This document shows positions 23,612-34,642 of a stretch of DNA of 64,000 nucleotides, piece by piece (within the stretch, counting starts at the first letter, position 1; every line of letters begins with the position of its first letter). The DNA lies in assembly GCA_039602395.1 (NCBI GenBank), contig JBCNJP010000008.1, forward strand, positions 25,242,653-25,306,652. The letters are read 5' to 3'. The notes below the pieces were generated by a model, which searched no databases, was not told the DNA's origin, and saw nothing but the letters and a program-made list of their open reading frames with translations. The translations under genes and the position numbers were made by a program. The DNA comes from Deinandra increscens subsp. villosa (taxonomy: Eukaryota > Streptophyta > Magnoliopsida > Asterales > Asteraceae).

Positions 23612-26600
23612 GGCAATGAAAAATCTAAGAAAATAACCAACAAGCAAAGAAAATTTAAGGAGTACAGGGAAAGAAAAATTGCTGAAAGGAAAATCACCAA
23701 AAGTGAAGGATTCAGTCAAACAAGTACTCAATATGAGAACTTCAGTTTTGACAATGATGATCTGCTTAATGAAGCTCCAGTTCTAAATACTTTAGTACTC
23801 AAGGAGTACAAGTATAATGATGCTTATGGCAGACCCAAGACCACTCAGGCTTGGGTCCCATATAGAAACTAATCAATTTTGATGTGTGCAGGTGTAAAAT
23901 AAAGGCCAAAATAGCCTATGGGTAGTTGACAGTGGATGCACTTGCCACATGATAGGGAATAAGCAAATTCTGGAAAATACAAAAATTAATTAATGGAGGA
24001 CCAGTTGCCTTTGGAGGCATAAAAGGCCATATCACAGCACAAGGTGATGTGACAAATGGACTGGTAAAATTTGTCAAAGTCAATTTTGTTTATACATTAA
24101 ATTTCAACTTGCTTAGTGTCTCACAGATGTGTGACAAGAATTTGAATTTGATGTTTAATGAGAGAGAGGCTATAGTTCTCAAACCTGGTGTTAAAATTCC
24201 TGATGAGTTAATTATGCTTAAAGCACCTAGGAGAGATGGGCTATACATTCTGGATATGTTAGTTGCTACACCCTCACGTGGCACTGCCTGCATTGTATCC
24301 AAAGCCTCTGTTGATGAAGGTGATATGTGGCATAGAAGGTTAAGGCATGTAAACTACAAGAATATGAATCGAATTGTCAATCTTGGCTTGGTTAAGGGTC
24401 TTCCTAACAAGCATTTTGCATGTTCTGAAAACTGTGTGCCATGTCTCAAGGGCAAGCAACACAGAACCTCTTTTAAGCCAAACGTTGAGTCTTCTATTTC
24501 AAAACCTCTAGAGTTATTGCACATGGATCTCTTTGGTCCAACTAGAGTGATGAGTTTAGGGAAAAAGGTCATATTGTTTTGTCATAATTGATGATTTTTA
24601 TAGATACACTTGGGTTTTCTTTCTTAAACACAAAAGATGAAACTGCTGAATTGTTAAAAACACTTGTGACAAATTTAGAAAATCAGTCTAATCTTAAGGT
24701 CAAAACAATCAGATGTGATAATGGCACAGAATTCCAAAATCAAGTTTTGAATTCATTTTGTGAGAAAAAGGGAATTGTGAGACAATTCAGTGCTCCTAGA
24801 ACTCCACAGCAAAACGGTGTTGCTGGAAGGAGAAATAGGACATTGATTGAAGCTGCTAGATCTATGTTAGCAGACTCCAAGCTCCCTGTGATATTTTGGG
24901 CAGAGGCAGTGAATACTGCCTGTTATGTCCAAAACAGGACTCTAATTGTCAAAGGCAAAAACAAGAGACCCTATGAGCTTTGGAGAAAAAGAAAGCCAAA
25001 CATTTACTTCGTTAAGCCATTTGGTTGTCCTGTTACAATATTAATAACCAATGAGTTATTACCCAAATTTGCAGAAAAGGCAGATGAGGGATATTTTGTT
25101 GGATACTCAGGTATGTCTAAAGCATACAGAGTGTATAACAAGAAAACCAAAATTGTTGAGGAAACCATAAATGTCTCTTTTAATGAAAAATCTACCAACA
25201 ATTTTGAATCTCAACCCACTTGGTTATTTGATATTGACTCACTAACCACTGCTTTCAACATAACTGTTGATAAGCCCGTGAGCTCTCTAGTGCAGGAACA
25301 GAACTTATAAAGGTCAGCTGATGAACATTGGAAGAGCAACACTGCTGGAACTAAGAAGCAAACCTTCTTCTCTTCAATGAGCATCAAACCTATCTTGCCA
25401 GGAAAAGGAAAGAAACCTTCTGAAATAGTTCAAATTGAAGATGATATAGTTCCGGTCGAAGTTCAAACGGAAATTTCTCGGCTCAAGTTCAACCGGAAAA
25501 CTTAATTTCAGAAACTGTTGAGAACACTGATTCCGGGTCAACTGAACCTGAAAATTCAAATGATGAATTCAATTTTGAGCATCTGACCCACATTTCAGAG
25601 GATAGCTCTCATAATACAGTTGAATGTTCAGATCCTGTATCACAAATTGGTGATATTGAGCTTGATCACAGACTTCCTCAGCTCAATATACCCTCAAATG
25701 GAAGAAGCCATGAGTTCCCTATGTTTCTTGACAGAAGAATCAACAGAGATCATCCAGTGAGGAATATTATTGGAGAAGTGTCAGCACCCGTGTTGACAAG
25801 AAGTAGATCTGCTAATGCAAACATTTGTTTGCATGCTGCATTTTTGTCTCAAGAAGTACCCAAGAAGGTAACAGATGCCTTGGAAGATAACAGTTGGGTA
25901 GAGGCAATGCAGGAAGAGTTATTTCAAATTAACAAGCAGAAAGTTTGGGAATTGGTAGATCTGCCTGATGGAGCAGAACCAATTGGCACAAAGTGGGTAT
26001 TCAGAAACAAGAAAGATGACAGGGGAATTGTTATAAAAAACAAAGCAAGACTGGTAGTGCAAGGCTATGTGCAGGAAGAAGGCATTGATTATGATGAAGT
26101 GTTTGCACCTGTGGCTAGATTGGAAGCAATCAGAATCTTTTTAGCCTATGCTGCCTTCAAAGACTTCCAAGTATTTCAGATGGATGTCAAAAGTGCCTTC
26201 ATGTATGGCCTACTGGAACAAGAAGTATATGTCAAACAACCTCCTGGTTTTGAGGATCCTCACCATCCTAACAAGGTGTGCAAGCTAATCAAAGCTCTGT
26301 ATGGTCTCAAACAAGCACCTAGAACCTGGTATGAAACTCTTTCTAACTATCTTCTAGAGAATGGCTACAGGAGAGGGGAAATTGACAAAACACTTTTTGT
26401 CAAAACTGTTGGTAAGGATATGTTGATGGTACAAATTTATGTAGATGATATTATTTTTGGTTCATCTAACACTGTTTTGTGCAAGGAGTTTGAAACTTTG
26501 ATGCAGTCCAAATTTGAAATGAGCTATATGGGAGAACTAACATTCTTCTTAGTACTACAAGTGAAGCAAACTGCAGATGAAATCTTTCTGAACTAATCAA

Positions 26601-27380
26601 AGTACATTCAAGACATGCTGAAGAGATTTGATATGCAAGCATGCTCAAGTGCAAAAACTCCTATATCCACTTCTCACAAGTTAACAAGTGACTTAAGTGG
26701 CAAGCCAGTGGATGTGCACATGTACAGGGCAATGATAGGCTCACTGATGTATCTCACTGCTAGTAGACCTGACATCATGTTCAGTGTTTGCTTATGTGCT
26801 AGATATCAGTCCTCACTAAAGGAATCACATATGCTAGCTGTTAAGAGAATCTTCAAATATCTGAAGGGGCAACCAAAACTAGGTTTGTGGTATCCCAAGA
26901 ACTCTGACTTCTCTTTCAGAGCATTCACAGACAATAATTATGGAGGATGTGACATAGACAAGAAATCAACATCAGGTGGATGTCAATTCTTGGGCGAAAG
27001 GCTTGTATCTTGGCAATGTAAGAAACAAACCTGTGTTTCCACTTCAACTATAGAAGCTGAGTATATTGTTGCCTCAAGTTGTTGCAGTCAAGTTCTTTGG
27101 ATCCAAAATCAGATGCTTGACTATGGGATCACATTCATGTAAACTCCTATTCTTGCAGATAACAACAGTGCCATCTCCATCATCAATAATCCAGTAAAGC
27201 ACTCCAAAACCAAACACATTGACATAAGGTATCATTTTATTAGAGATTGTGCAGAAAAGAATCTGATTAAATTGTTCAAAGTTCACACTGATCATCAATT
27301 GGCAGATCTGTTTACAAAAGCCTTTGATGAGGCAAGATTTTTCTATCTCATCACAGCCATTGGGATGATGAATTTTGAAT
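23612..27380 (+). pseudogene. copia 1 Pol: protease, integrase, RT, RNase H (broken)
   Basis: Protease VDSGC motif at about 23928; integrase zinc domain (WHRRLRHVNYKNM, CVPCLKGK) at 24330-24470; core with HMDLFGP and CDNGTEFQNQ. Where the catalytic Glu is expected (family pattern NGVxE) this copy reads NGVAG, so integrase is inactive. RT at about 25900-26550 has KARLVVQGYVQEEGIDY, QMDVKSAF and an intact YVDD in QIYVDDIIFG. RNase H at about 26900-27370 has FTDNNYGG and STIEAEY, then TKHIDIRYHFI and LADLFTKA. Stops or frameshifts occur near 23609-24048, 24590, 25308, 26594 and 27142. A linker at 25440-25505 again carries the CGGAA words. Confidence 0.85.
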
Positions 27381-27639
27381 AAAACCTTTCACAATTTTCA
27401 AATAAAAGAGAGGCAGGTGCTTAAAAGCCCGTCTCTTGATACAAAAAGAAAAAGAAAAAGAAACTTTTTTGTGATAATTAGACATCATCTCAGTTCATAG
27501 TCAGTAACCTTTGTTACACTATGGAAAATTATGACAAATTTTCAAAAATCATGTGTTTTGTTGTTCAGTTTCAAGTTCCGGTTTAACCTGTGAGAAAAAC
27601 AACTTTGAAAATCCCCATCTGAACATTTTTGACATGTAT

Positions 27640-30600
27640 TCTCAAAAAGGAATACCCCCAAATTGTCTTAAGTGGTAAAGTTTTGGAACCAAAACACCTA
27701 ACAGAGAAAACTTTTTCCAATTTAGCTTTAAATAAGACTGCATTTCTTGGAAGGGACACTGACTATCCCTTACAAATTCCAAGGTAGTTTCCTGATGAAC
27801 CTGCTCCTGCTGAGGTTCAAATGGAAACTGTAGCAGCAACTGAGCCTCATACTCAAGATGACAGAGCTAGCAACCCAATAGCTTCTGATCCCACATCTGT
27901 CCCTGCTTCCTCTACTTTAAAACCCTTTCAATCCAAAAAGAGGAAAGCTTCCATTCAAACTACCACTGCCACTTCCTCAGCTGAATCCCTTCCTGTCGTT
28001 TTCAAAAGACAGAGACAGGTGGTTATTAGGTCTCCTCCACCTAGTACCACAAGCCAACCCAAAGCTTCAAACCCCGCAAAAGGCAAAAAGCCCAAGCGGA
28101 AACTGGTTAAACTGGGATTTTCCCTTATGGATGAACCTTCATTTGAGGGGGAGTCATCAGAAGCAGATGTACAATCCCCATCTGAACATTTTTCACCCCT
28201 ACAACCCCTATCACCTAGGAATGACAGTGCAATTAATCCTAATCTAAATGAAGATGTTATTAACTCACCTACCTCATTACATGAGAACATTCTGATAGAT
28301 CAGGACACTGTTGCTCTGAACCCCCATTCCTCACCGGAGGTGAGTCTCAGGAGTCATGAAGAGATTCATGCAGCAAGGGCTGCTGCTGCCCAAGTATCCC
28401 CGCTGGATCTTGGTGCTAGCAGTAACATAAGTAAGATCCAAATTGCGGCAATCTTCTCTGAATCAGCACCCGAGGGTCCTTCATTGGAACCAAGGGTTGC
28501 TAAAACAGATGAAGAGAATCCCAGGTGCCAAGAAGCCATGGGTACCACAGATGATCAATCTCGGATTGATAACTTGGTTTTGTCCAAGGATACTGGTAAA
28601 AGGCCAGTTGAGGAGAGTTATACACTACCAGAATTGAGGGAACTGTACCTTACTCTCCAAGCACAGGTTGATAAACTGAATGCAACTGTTGCTCACTTAG
28701 TGAAAGTTGCTCCTATTGACACTGAAGCAGGCCCTTCAAACCCTCTCAGAGAAGCTAATGAAGCTATTAATGCTGATGAAGCTGATACTGTCAAATTGGG
28801 GGAGAAGATGCCCTCAAGGCTTGTTATGCCCGAAATTGAAGAAACTCAGAGGATACCGGCTGAAGTTAGAGCCATAGCTTGTGAAAAGATTGGTGTTAAC
28901 CCCTTCACAGTTGAAGAAAGTTGGGTAAACATGAAGTGCAGTCAACTGATTGCCATTTCTCCTTTTGAAGACCCCAACCTTACTGAGCTAGTTCAATCAT
29001 CAATGCTGATTGCTGGTGCTCTCCCTGAGCACATAAACATGATCACAACACTTCTGAAAGATGTCATCTTTCCGGCTGAAAGAGCCAGTGATCAAGTGGA
29101 TAGAAATAGTGCTTCCACTAGCAAGGCAGCTGTTGATATTGAAGAAAGCACTGCAACTGTTGCAGTTGCTTCTATGACTGAAGGTGGTGATGAAAACTTG
29201 ATCGGTGAAGAAGAAGGCACAAAGGTGTTGGAGTTAACTGATAAGGAACCTGAAGTCACCCAACCTCAGGTGGTGACTGAAGTCCTAAGTTCTGATCAAC
29301 CAGAAATTCAACCGGAACTTCAACCGAAAATTCAAGTGGAAGCTCAACTGGTTGTTCAACCGGAAACCCAAACAGTAATCCAGGTGGAAGTCAATGGCCC
29401 TGGCAATTCAATCTTTGGTATTGATGGGTCTGATCAGCCATCTGTGGTTCAACCGGAAGAACAGGGAAGCGAAAAAGCTGAAGACATAGCTGCAACTTTG
29501 ATAGCTTTGAGGAGTACAGAACCAGTTCAAGCTGAAGAACCTGTTCAAACTGAAACTCCTAGAACCATTCAACAGGTGGTTCAAACTCCTGAAGCTGAAG
29601 CTATGCTGAAAATGGTAGAAGATGCCAAAAGGGTAGCAGAAGATGAGAGGTTAGCCAAAGAACTTCAAGAGGAAATTATTTTGTACTCACAAAATGGAGT
29701 TTTTGAGAACCTGCTTGAAGAGGCTAAGACAAGATCTTTCAACTGGAGATTAAAGGACTATAATTTGGAAGCATTGACTGAAGTTGATAGGCAGAGGTTG
29801 ATTTCTATTGCTTCTCAAATGCCTACCAAGCTGGTAAGAAATGATGAGAATTACCTACTGTTAAAAAAGGTAAAAAGGGCTCTTATGCTTAAAGATTTGA
29901 AGACAGAAGAAGAGGTAGCTCAGATGCAAGTCAGGGAAATTTGCAACTTGATCGATTCAATCTTCCATGAGCTTAAAGGGGATATAGCTGCTGTGAATCC
30001 AAATTTAGTGATGCCTCACCTTCAGAACTCATCTCAGGTACATCAACTAATATAAATGTTAAACCTGAACTCCCTGATGATGCAGATATCCCTCCTCCAC
30101 CTTCTTTCACCTACAACCCAAATCCCATACCTACAATAGTTCCATCACTTCTACAGTCACTTGCCATCATACCCTTCAAACTACCTTCTATTTCCAAGAG
30201 AGTAGCCACCAAGCTTGCCAACCCCAAATATAGAACAGATAATTTTACACCAATTGGTCCCCTCAAGAAGAAGCCTCCACCTACCATGGACTTTTCAGAC
30301 ATCTTCCCACCTTCTCCACCTTCAAGTCCCACACCAGAAGCCAGTAGACCACAAACTCAAACCTCCCTACCTCCACTCACCTTCAAAGAACCAACAATCA
30401 CCATCAGCAAGCCTACTGAAGTTCAACCTGGCCCTCATTCTCATTCCTCAAAGGGTAAAGCTCCAACTGAAATAGAAACAACAGATGAGTCCAATGAGGA
30501 AAATAAGATAAGAAAGAAAAGACTGCTGCATCACAAAAGAAAGAGAGAACAAAATCCAAGGAAAAGAGGCCCACCCAGGCAAAACAAAATCGTTGGGTGG

Positions 30601-30957
30601 ACAGTTAATGAAGACAACTTTGACTTCAAATTCCAACTCCTCAATGGCACAATAAGAGTAGTGAATGCTCATCTTGACACTAGAATGCTTGATATCTTCC
30701 AACTAACTGACATCTATGACAAACTGAGAAACATAATGAGTCCAACCAGAGCAGAGCTCCTGCTAAGAATGAGCATAGAACCGAAGGTGCTCGAGCATGG
30801 ATTGCTTTCTGAAACTCAGGTTGATGATGATGCTGAAAAGGAGTCAACCAGTCAGATCAAGTTTGTAATTTGGGAAGAAGAAGAAAAGCTCTTCTATGTA
30901 CACAGGGCAAATAGCAGTTTCACAACCCATGAAGCAATCAATGTTCAAGATTAGTGG
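27640..30957 (+). pseudogene. copia 1 accessory 3' ORF (unknown function)
   Basis: After RNase H comes a large non-pol reading frame. It is open from about 27670 apart from a TAG near 27785, and uninterrupted from 27821 to 30055 (744 codons). After a frameshift it continues to 30954. It is acidic and low-complexity in the middle, with repeats of the type QPE/VQ (29290-29370, 29440), a basic Lys/Arg block (RKKRLLHHKRKREQ, about 30510) and a C-terminal domain with VGWTVNEDNFDFKFQLL and LDTRMLDIFQLTDIYDKL. No signal peptide or membrane segment is visible, so I do not call it env. The C-terminal domain has the same layout as the ORF at 35110-36363. SIRE-type elements are known for an extra ORF here; its role is unknown. 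Confidence 0.7.
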
Positions 30958-31144
30958 AATGAACAAGATTGGGAAGATCTGAAACATGCCAAGGTCACCA
31001 TGACTAACATGTGTGTTTTCTCAAAGGATGTGAATGCAGGGGTTAAGTTCTTCGACAAGTAGGTCAAGGAGAAGAAAGTTTTTGGGTACAAGTCAATTTT
31101 TGAAGATGAACTTTGGAATTGAAGAATAATTTGACAGCATCAAC

Positions 31145-31156
31145 TTAGGGGGAGAT
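31145..31156 (+). other. copia 1 polypurine tract
   Basis: TTAGGGGGAGAT directly precedes the 3' LTR start TGTAAGG, the standard site for plus-strand priming. Similar GGGGGAG words recur inside the element (about 23533, 28148, 28798). Confidence 0.85.
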
Positions 31157-31829
31157 TGTAAGGAATATTGCGCTTGGAAGATTTCCGGCTGAATGCCAAT
31201 TTTGTTATGTTCCGGCTGAAGTTGAAGTTGAAGCGGAATTCTCACTTCAAGCAGAACTGGCAGTTCAAGCGGAAAGAAGCAGTTTTGTCGCTTAGCGAAT
31301 ATTCCGGGTGAACTCGATTATCCACCAGATAATGAGTTCAACTGGACTTTTCCTGAGATGTCTTTTCAGCAAGTCCAATCCTGCAAAAGCTTCTCATATG
31401 CTTCTATATCTGATTCAAACCGCTCTCCTAAAGTAGTATGTTGCTGCCAACACGCAAGATATTCCAAATGTCGATGTTTATGCTTTTGGTAGTTTGTATT
31501 TGACTTTATATTTTACGGTCTAGATTAGATCGCATTAGATCAATGGCTGTCATTGATCTCATTAGCACTATATATAGCTTAGTTAGCTCATAGTTTACAC
31601 ACCATCAGTTCTCGAACAACTTGTAATAGTGTAGCTTTGAGTTAATGCAAATAGTGCCGAGTATTTGTTACTTCGTTGTTACTATCTTTAAGCAGATCAA
31701 GCAATCACATCAATACAAGAGAACTAATATACGCCTAAGTAGACTGAAATATAACTTTAATACCGCAGGGTTATATTTGCAAGTAGAAGGGTTTCTTGTT
31801 AAGTTAATCTGTTTAACACCGATCCTACA
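31157..31829 (+). repeat. copia 1 3' LTR
   Basis: 673 bases, TGTAAGG to CCTACA, followed by the ACATA duplication. It matches the 5' LTR end to end with about 19 differences, including a one-base indel near 31692. Confidence 0.95.
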
Positions 31830-32910
31830 ACATAAGATTATGATGCACACTTAATACTTTCATTTTGATTTCTTGAGTGTGTTTCACCCACCCATTTGGC
31901 AACATTAAGTCCAAAGACACCAAATGATGTTTAGATCTAAAAGAAAAGAGATGATGAGAGAATGTGTAGAAATTTTTAGAGATCTGTTGTCAAGACTTGT
32001 TGGTGTTTCTTGGGTGTTAGAATATGTATAAAAACATAGAGAAAAGAAGGCTCATAAGGAAGGAAAATGGTCGATGAATGGCGGTTTCCGGTGATCCAAC
32101 GACGGTGAAGAGGTGGTGGCCGGCGGTCTTTGGTGGTGGTTGGTTTCCTTGGCCGAAAATAAGGAGGAGGGTGGAGAGAGTAAGAGTGTTGTGTGAAGAG
32201 GTGTGGGAAGAAATGGTAGAAGTGAGTGGGTATTCATAGTGTGGAAGATGACATCTTTTTGGCATATTCCATGACATATTCTTGGCATATTCCATGGCAT
32301 ATTCTTGACATATTCCATGCCATATTCTTGGCATATCCCTATCTAGATATTTTAATAAAGGTTGTTTAAACGGGTATGATTAAATGTCGGGTTTATTTAA
32401 TTAACATATGAATGCGTATAAAATAATTAAACGCAAATGGGTTAAATAAATAACATGATTTATTTTTGACGTAGTTATTCACGGGTTATTTAAACTAGGA
32501 AGTTTAAATGAATAAAATGTTAAATAATTGAATGAGTTGATTTTTAGACGTAAAAATATAAATAGTATTAAACTAGATAGTTCAATAAATATTGATGTCT
32601 AAAATAGTTGACGGATGATACCTATTAAATGAAAATATGGAGTTGACGAGAAAATATAAAAGTCGTTTATATATTCTTGTTGATAAAATTCCAATTATTA
32701 AAATTAGAATTTAATTGTTTTTAAGGCCGTCGTTTTCCAATAAAACGTGGGAACGTAGTCAGTTGTAAGACTTGATTATCATGCATGCATTATTGTCTAA
32801 TTTTATAAGTTATTAGAACAAGTGTACAGATACCCATATAAATGCACATAGTTATGATGAATTGTTCAGTCAAAGGTTAAGGTTGACTTGGAAATTTTTA
32901 CGGGTTATCA
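31830..32910 (-). mobile_element. gypsy 3 LTR, right half (U3-R side)
   Basis: On the minus strand it begins TGTGATAACCCGTAAAAATT at 32910, a typical gypsy LTR start. After about 590 bases come a 23-base repeat array and a CTATGAATACCC candidate TATA, then a CT/CCACC-rich leader (about 32220-32060). So this is U3 followed by R, read right to left. The DNA to the right (32911) is LINE sequence, so this LTR was inserted in the LINE. Open frames at 32017-32334 are LTR leader, not genes. Confidence 0.65.
32259..32339. repeat. 23-bp tandem repeat, 3.5 copies
   Basis: Units TTGGCATATTCCATG(A/G)CATATTC at 32259-32281, 32282-32304 and 32305-32327 and a partial unit to 32339, with one or two differences each. 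It lies just upstream, in the minus sense, of the candidate TATA of the gypsy 3 LTR, so it is probably a U3 enhancer array. Confidence 0.9.
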
Positions 32911-34613
32911 CAGAAGACGAGGAACTGAAGCAGCTTATGAAGGCATGTTTATTATTGGAGAAAAAGGCTGAAACGAGAACTCTTAACCAGGCCGAGATCG
33001 ATTGCTAGGTCGAATACAAAAACAAGGCTTTATCTATTAATAAAAGGAGGCTTGCTGATCTCAAACAAAAATTCCGTGTTCATTGGGCTTTGGATGGAGA
33101 TGGGAACACATCTTTCTTTCATCATATAATTAAGTCAAACATTGCTAACAATAGAATAAGTGGTTTGTATGTGGATGGCAGGTGGACTAATAAACCAGAG
33201 GAGCTGAAAAATCAGGCTTGGCGGTTCTTTAAAGAGCATTTTCAGGAACCCCATCGAACCAGACCCACCATGGTCCTTGATGGCATCAAACGATTATCGG
33301 ATTTAAATGTGGCCATGTTGGTTGAACCCTTCACTCGTTCGGAGATTAGAAGAGGCGGTCTGGTTATGTGGTAGTAACAAAGCCCTGGGGCTCGATGGGT
33401 TCAATTTTGGTTTCTTCAAGAAATTTTGGAGCATTATTTAACAAGATTTCGTGGAGGTCTTGAATGGTTTCTATCATGATGGACACATCATCCATGGGTG
33501 TGGTTCATCATTCATTCATCTCACCCCCAAAATCACCAGACACGTGGTCGTTTTCGGACTGTAGAGCAATCAGCTTGGTGGGTAGCATTGTCAATGTTAT
33601 TTCTAAGGTGCTTCCTAACAAAATGAAGAAAATTATTGGGGAAGTGGTGTCGCAGAACCAAATGGCGTTTGTGTCGGGTAGAAACATTTTGGATGGGCCT
33701 TTTGTGGTTAACGAGGTCGTATCTTGGCTCAAGCGGACGAAGAGGAAGGGAATGTTATTTCAAATTGATTTTAGAAAGACGTACGATTGTATCAATTGGG
33801 GTTTCTTGGACTTGGTGCTTCTCCATATGGATTTCTTGGATGGTTGGAGAGATTGGGTCCAAGGGATCTTGAAGGCTTCAAGAGATTGGGTCTAAAGAAT
33901 TCAATTGCTTTCGGGGGTTGAGACAAGGGGACCCGCTGACACCGTTTCTTTTTCTAACAGTGATGGAAGTTTCCCCTTGATGATGGAAAGGGCTGGAAGT
34001 TCGGGGATTTTGAAGGGGGGAGGGGGGGGGGCTCACATTATTGAAATCGGTTCTCTAAAGCCACCCATCGTACTATCTCTCTCTTTTTAGATCCCCGATC
34101 AAAGTCACCAAAAACTTGAAAGCTTACGACGGTCTTTCTTTTGGGGAGGCTCCAAGGATAAGACCAAAAACTATTAGTCGGTTAGGAGAAGGTGACGCCG
34201 CCGAAGGAAGGGGGCGGTTTAGAGCTGGAACCGTTGGCTGACATCAATTTATGCCTCCTTGCCAAATGGTAGTGCAGATTCCGACTTGAGCCAGAGAGCC
34301 TTTGACGAAAAGTTATAATTGGATTGCATGGGGTGACAAGGGGTTTCATGCCAATTCCTTGTAGGGTATCTTCATCAGGGGTCTGGCGAAACATGACCAA
34401 AATAAATGAAGCCTTCCCTAAGCATAATTTGGATTTGGTTGTGTGCAACGGGTCGGTTGGCACGATGTCAGTGTCCATCCTGAAAAAGATGATTCATAAC
34501 CGAATCCAAGCGCCGAGTTTTGTTCTAGACTGGAACACGATGGTGCCTTTAAAAGTAAATATTTTTGCCAGGAGGGCTCAACTAGGTAGAGTCGCCACGT
34601 ACGATAGCTTAGT
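32911..34613 (+). pseudogene. LINE (non-LTR retrotransposon), upstream part, broken
   Basis: Fragments of the reverse transcriptase ORF of a plant L1-type LINE: RVHWALDGDGNTSFFHHIIK and SNIANNRISGLYVDGRWT (about 33080-33190), EEL..WRFFKEHFQEPHRTRP (to 33270), and SGRNILDGPFVVNEVVSW plus GMLFQIDFRKTYDCINW (about 33680-33800). A little of the later part, PLKVNIFARRAQLGR, is at about 34550-34600. Stops and frameshifts are frequent, the YADD box was not found, and the endonuclease region is absent because the gypsy 3 LTR begins at 32910. The remaining 3' part lies at 36771 onward. Confidence 0.75.
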
Positions 34614-34642
34614 CAAATCCGATTGTAATCATGCACTAGCAA
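34613..34642 (+). repeat. 30-base scrap of the SIRE-like LTR
   Basis: These 30 bases are identical to 36721-36750 inside the 3' LTR of the neighbouring fragment. They sit between LINE sequence and internal element sequence, so they are all that remains of the 5' LTR after a deletion that also removed Gag and Pol and some LINE sequence. Confidence 0.85.

Larger units (their letters stand above)
20118..31829 (+). mobile_element. copia 1: SIRE/Maximus-like LTR retrotransposon, 11.7 kb
   Basis: Two LTRs of about 672 bases (20118-20789 and 31157-31829) flank Gag, Pol and a large extra 3' ORF. The flanking five bases are ACATA on both sides (20113-20117 and 31830-31834), a perfect target-site duplication. 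By hand count the LTRs differ at about 19 of 672 positions (near 3 percent), so insertion is fairly recent. The pol order (protease, integrase, RT, RNase H), size and extra ORF after RNase H fit the SIRE/Maximus lineage. It is inserted in the gypsy 3 LTR. The coding region is broken by several stops, frameshifts and a lost integrase catalytic Glu, so it is not autonomous now. Confidence 0.93.

Noticed and set aside
27640..30957. Envelope-like gene in copia 1
   Set aside because: No signal peptide, no hydrophobic membrane segment and no cleavage motif seen; kept as an accessory ORF of unknown function.
32017..32334. Minus-strand ORFs with MPRIWHGICQEYAMEYAKN-like repeats
   Set aside because: The repeats are translations of the 23-bp tandem array in an LTR promoter region, not a protein.
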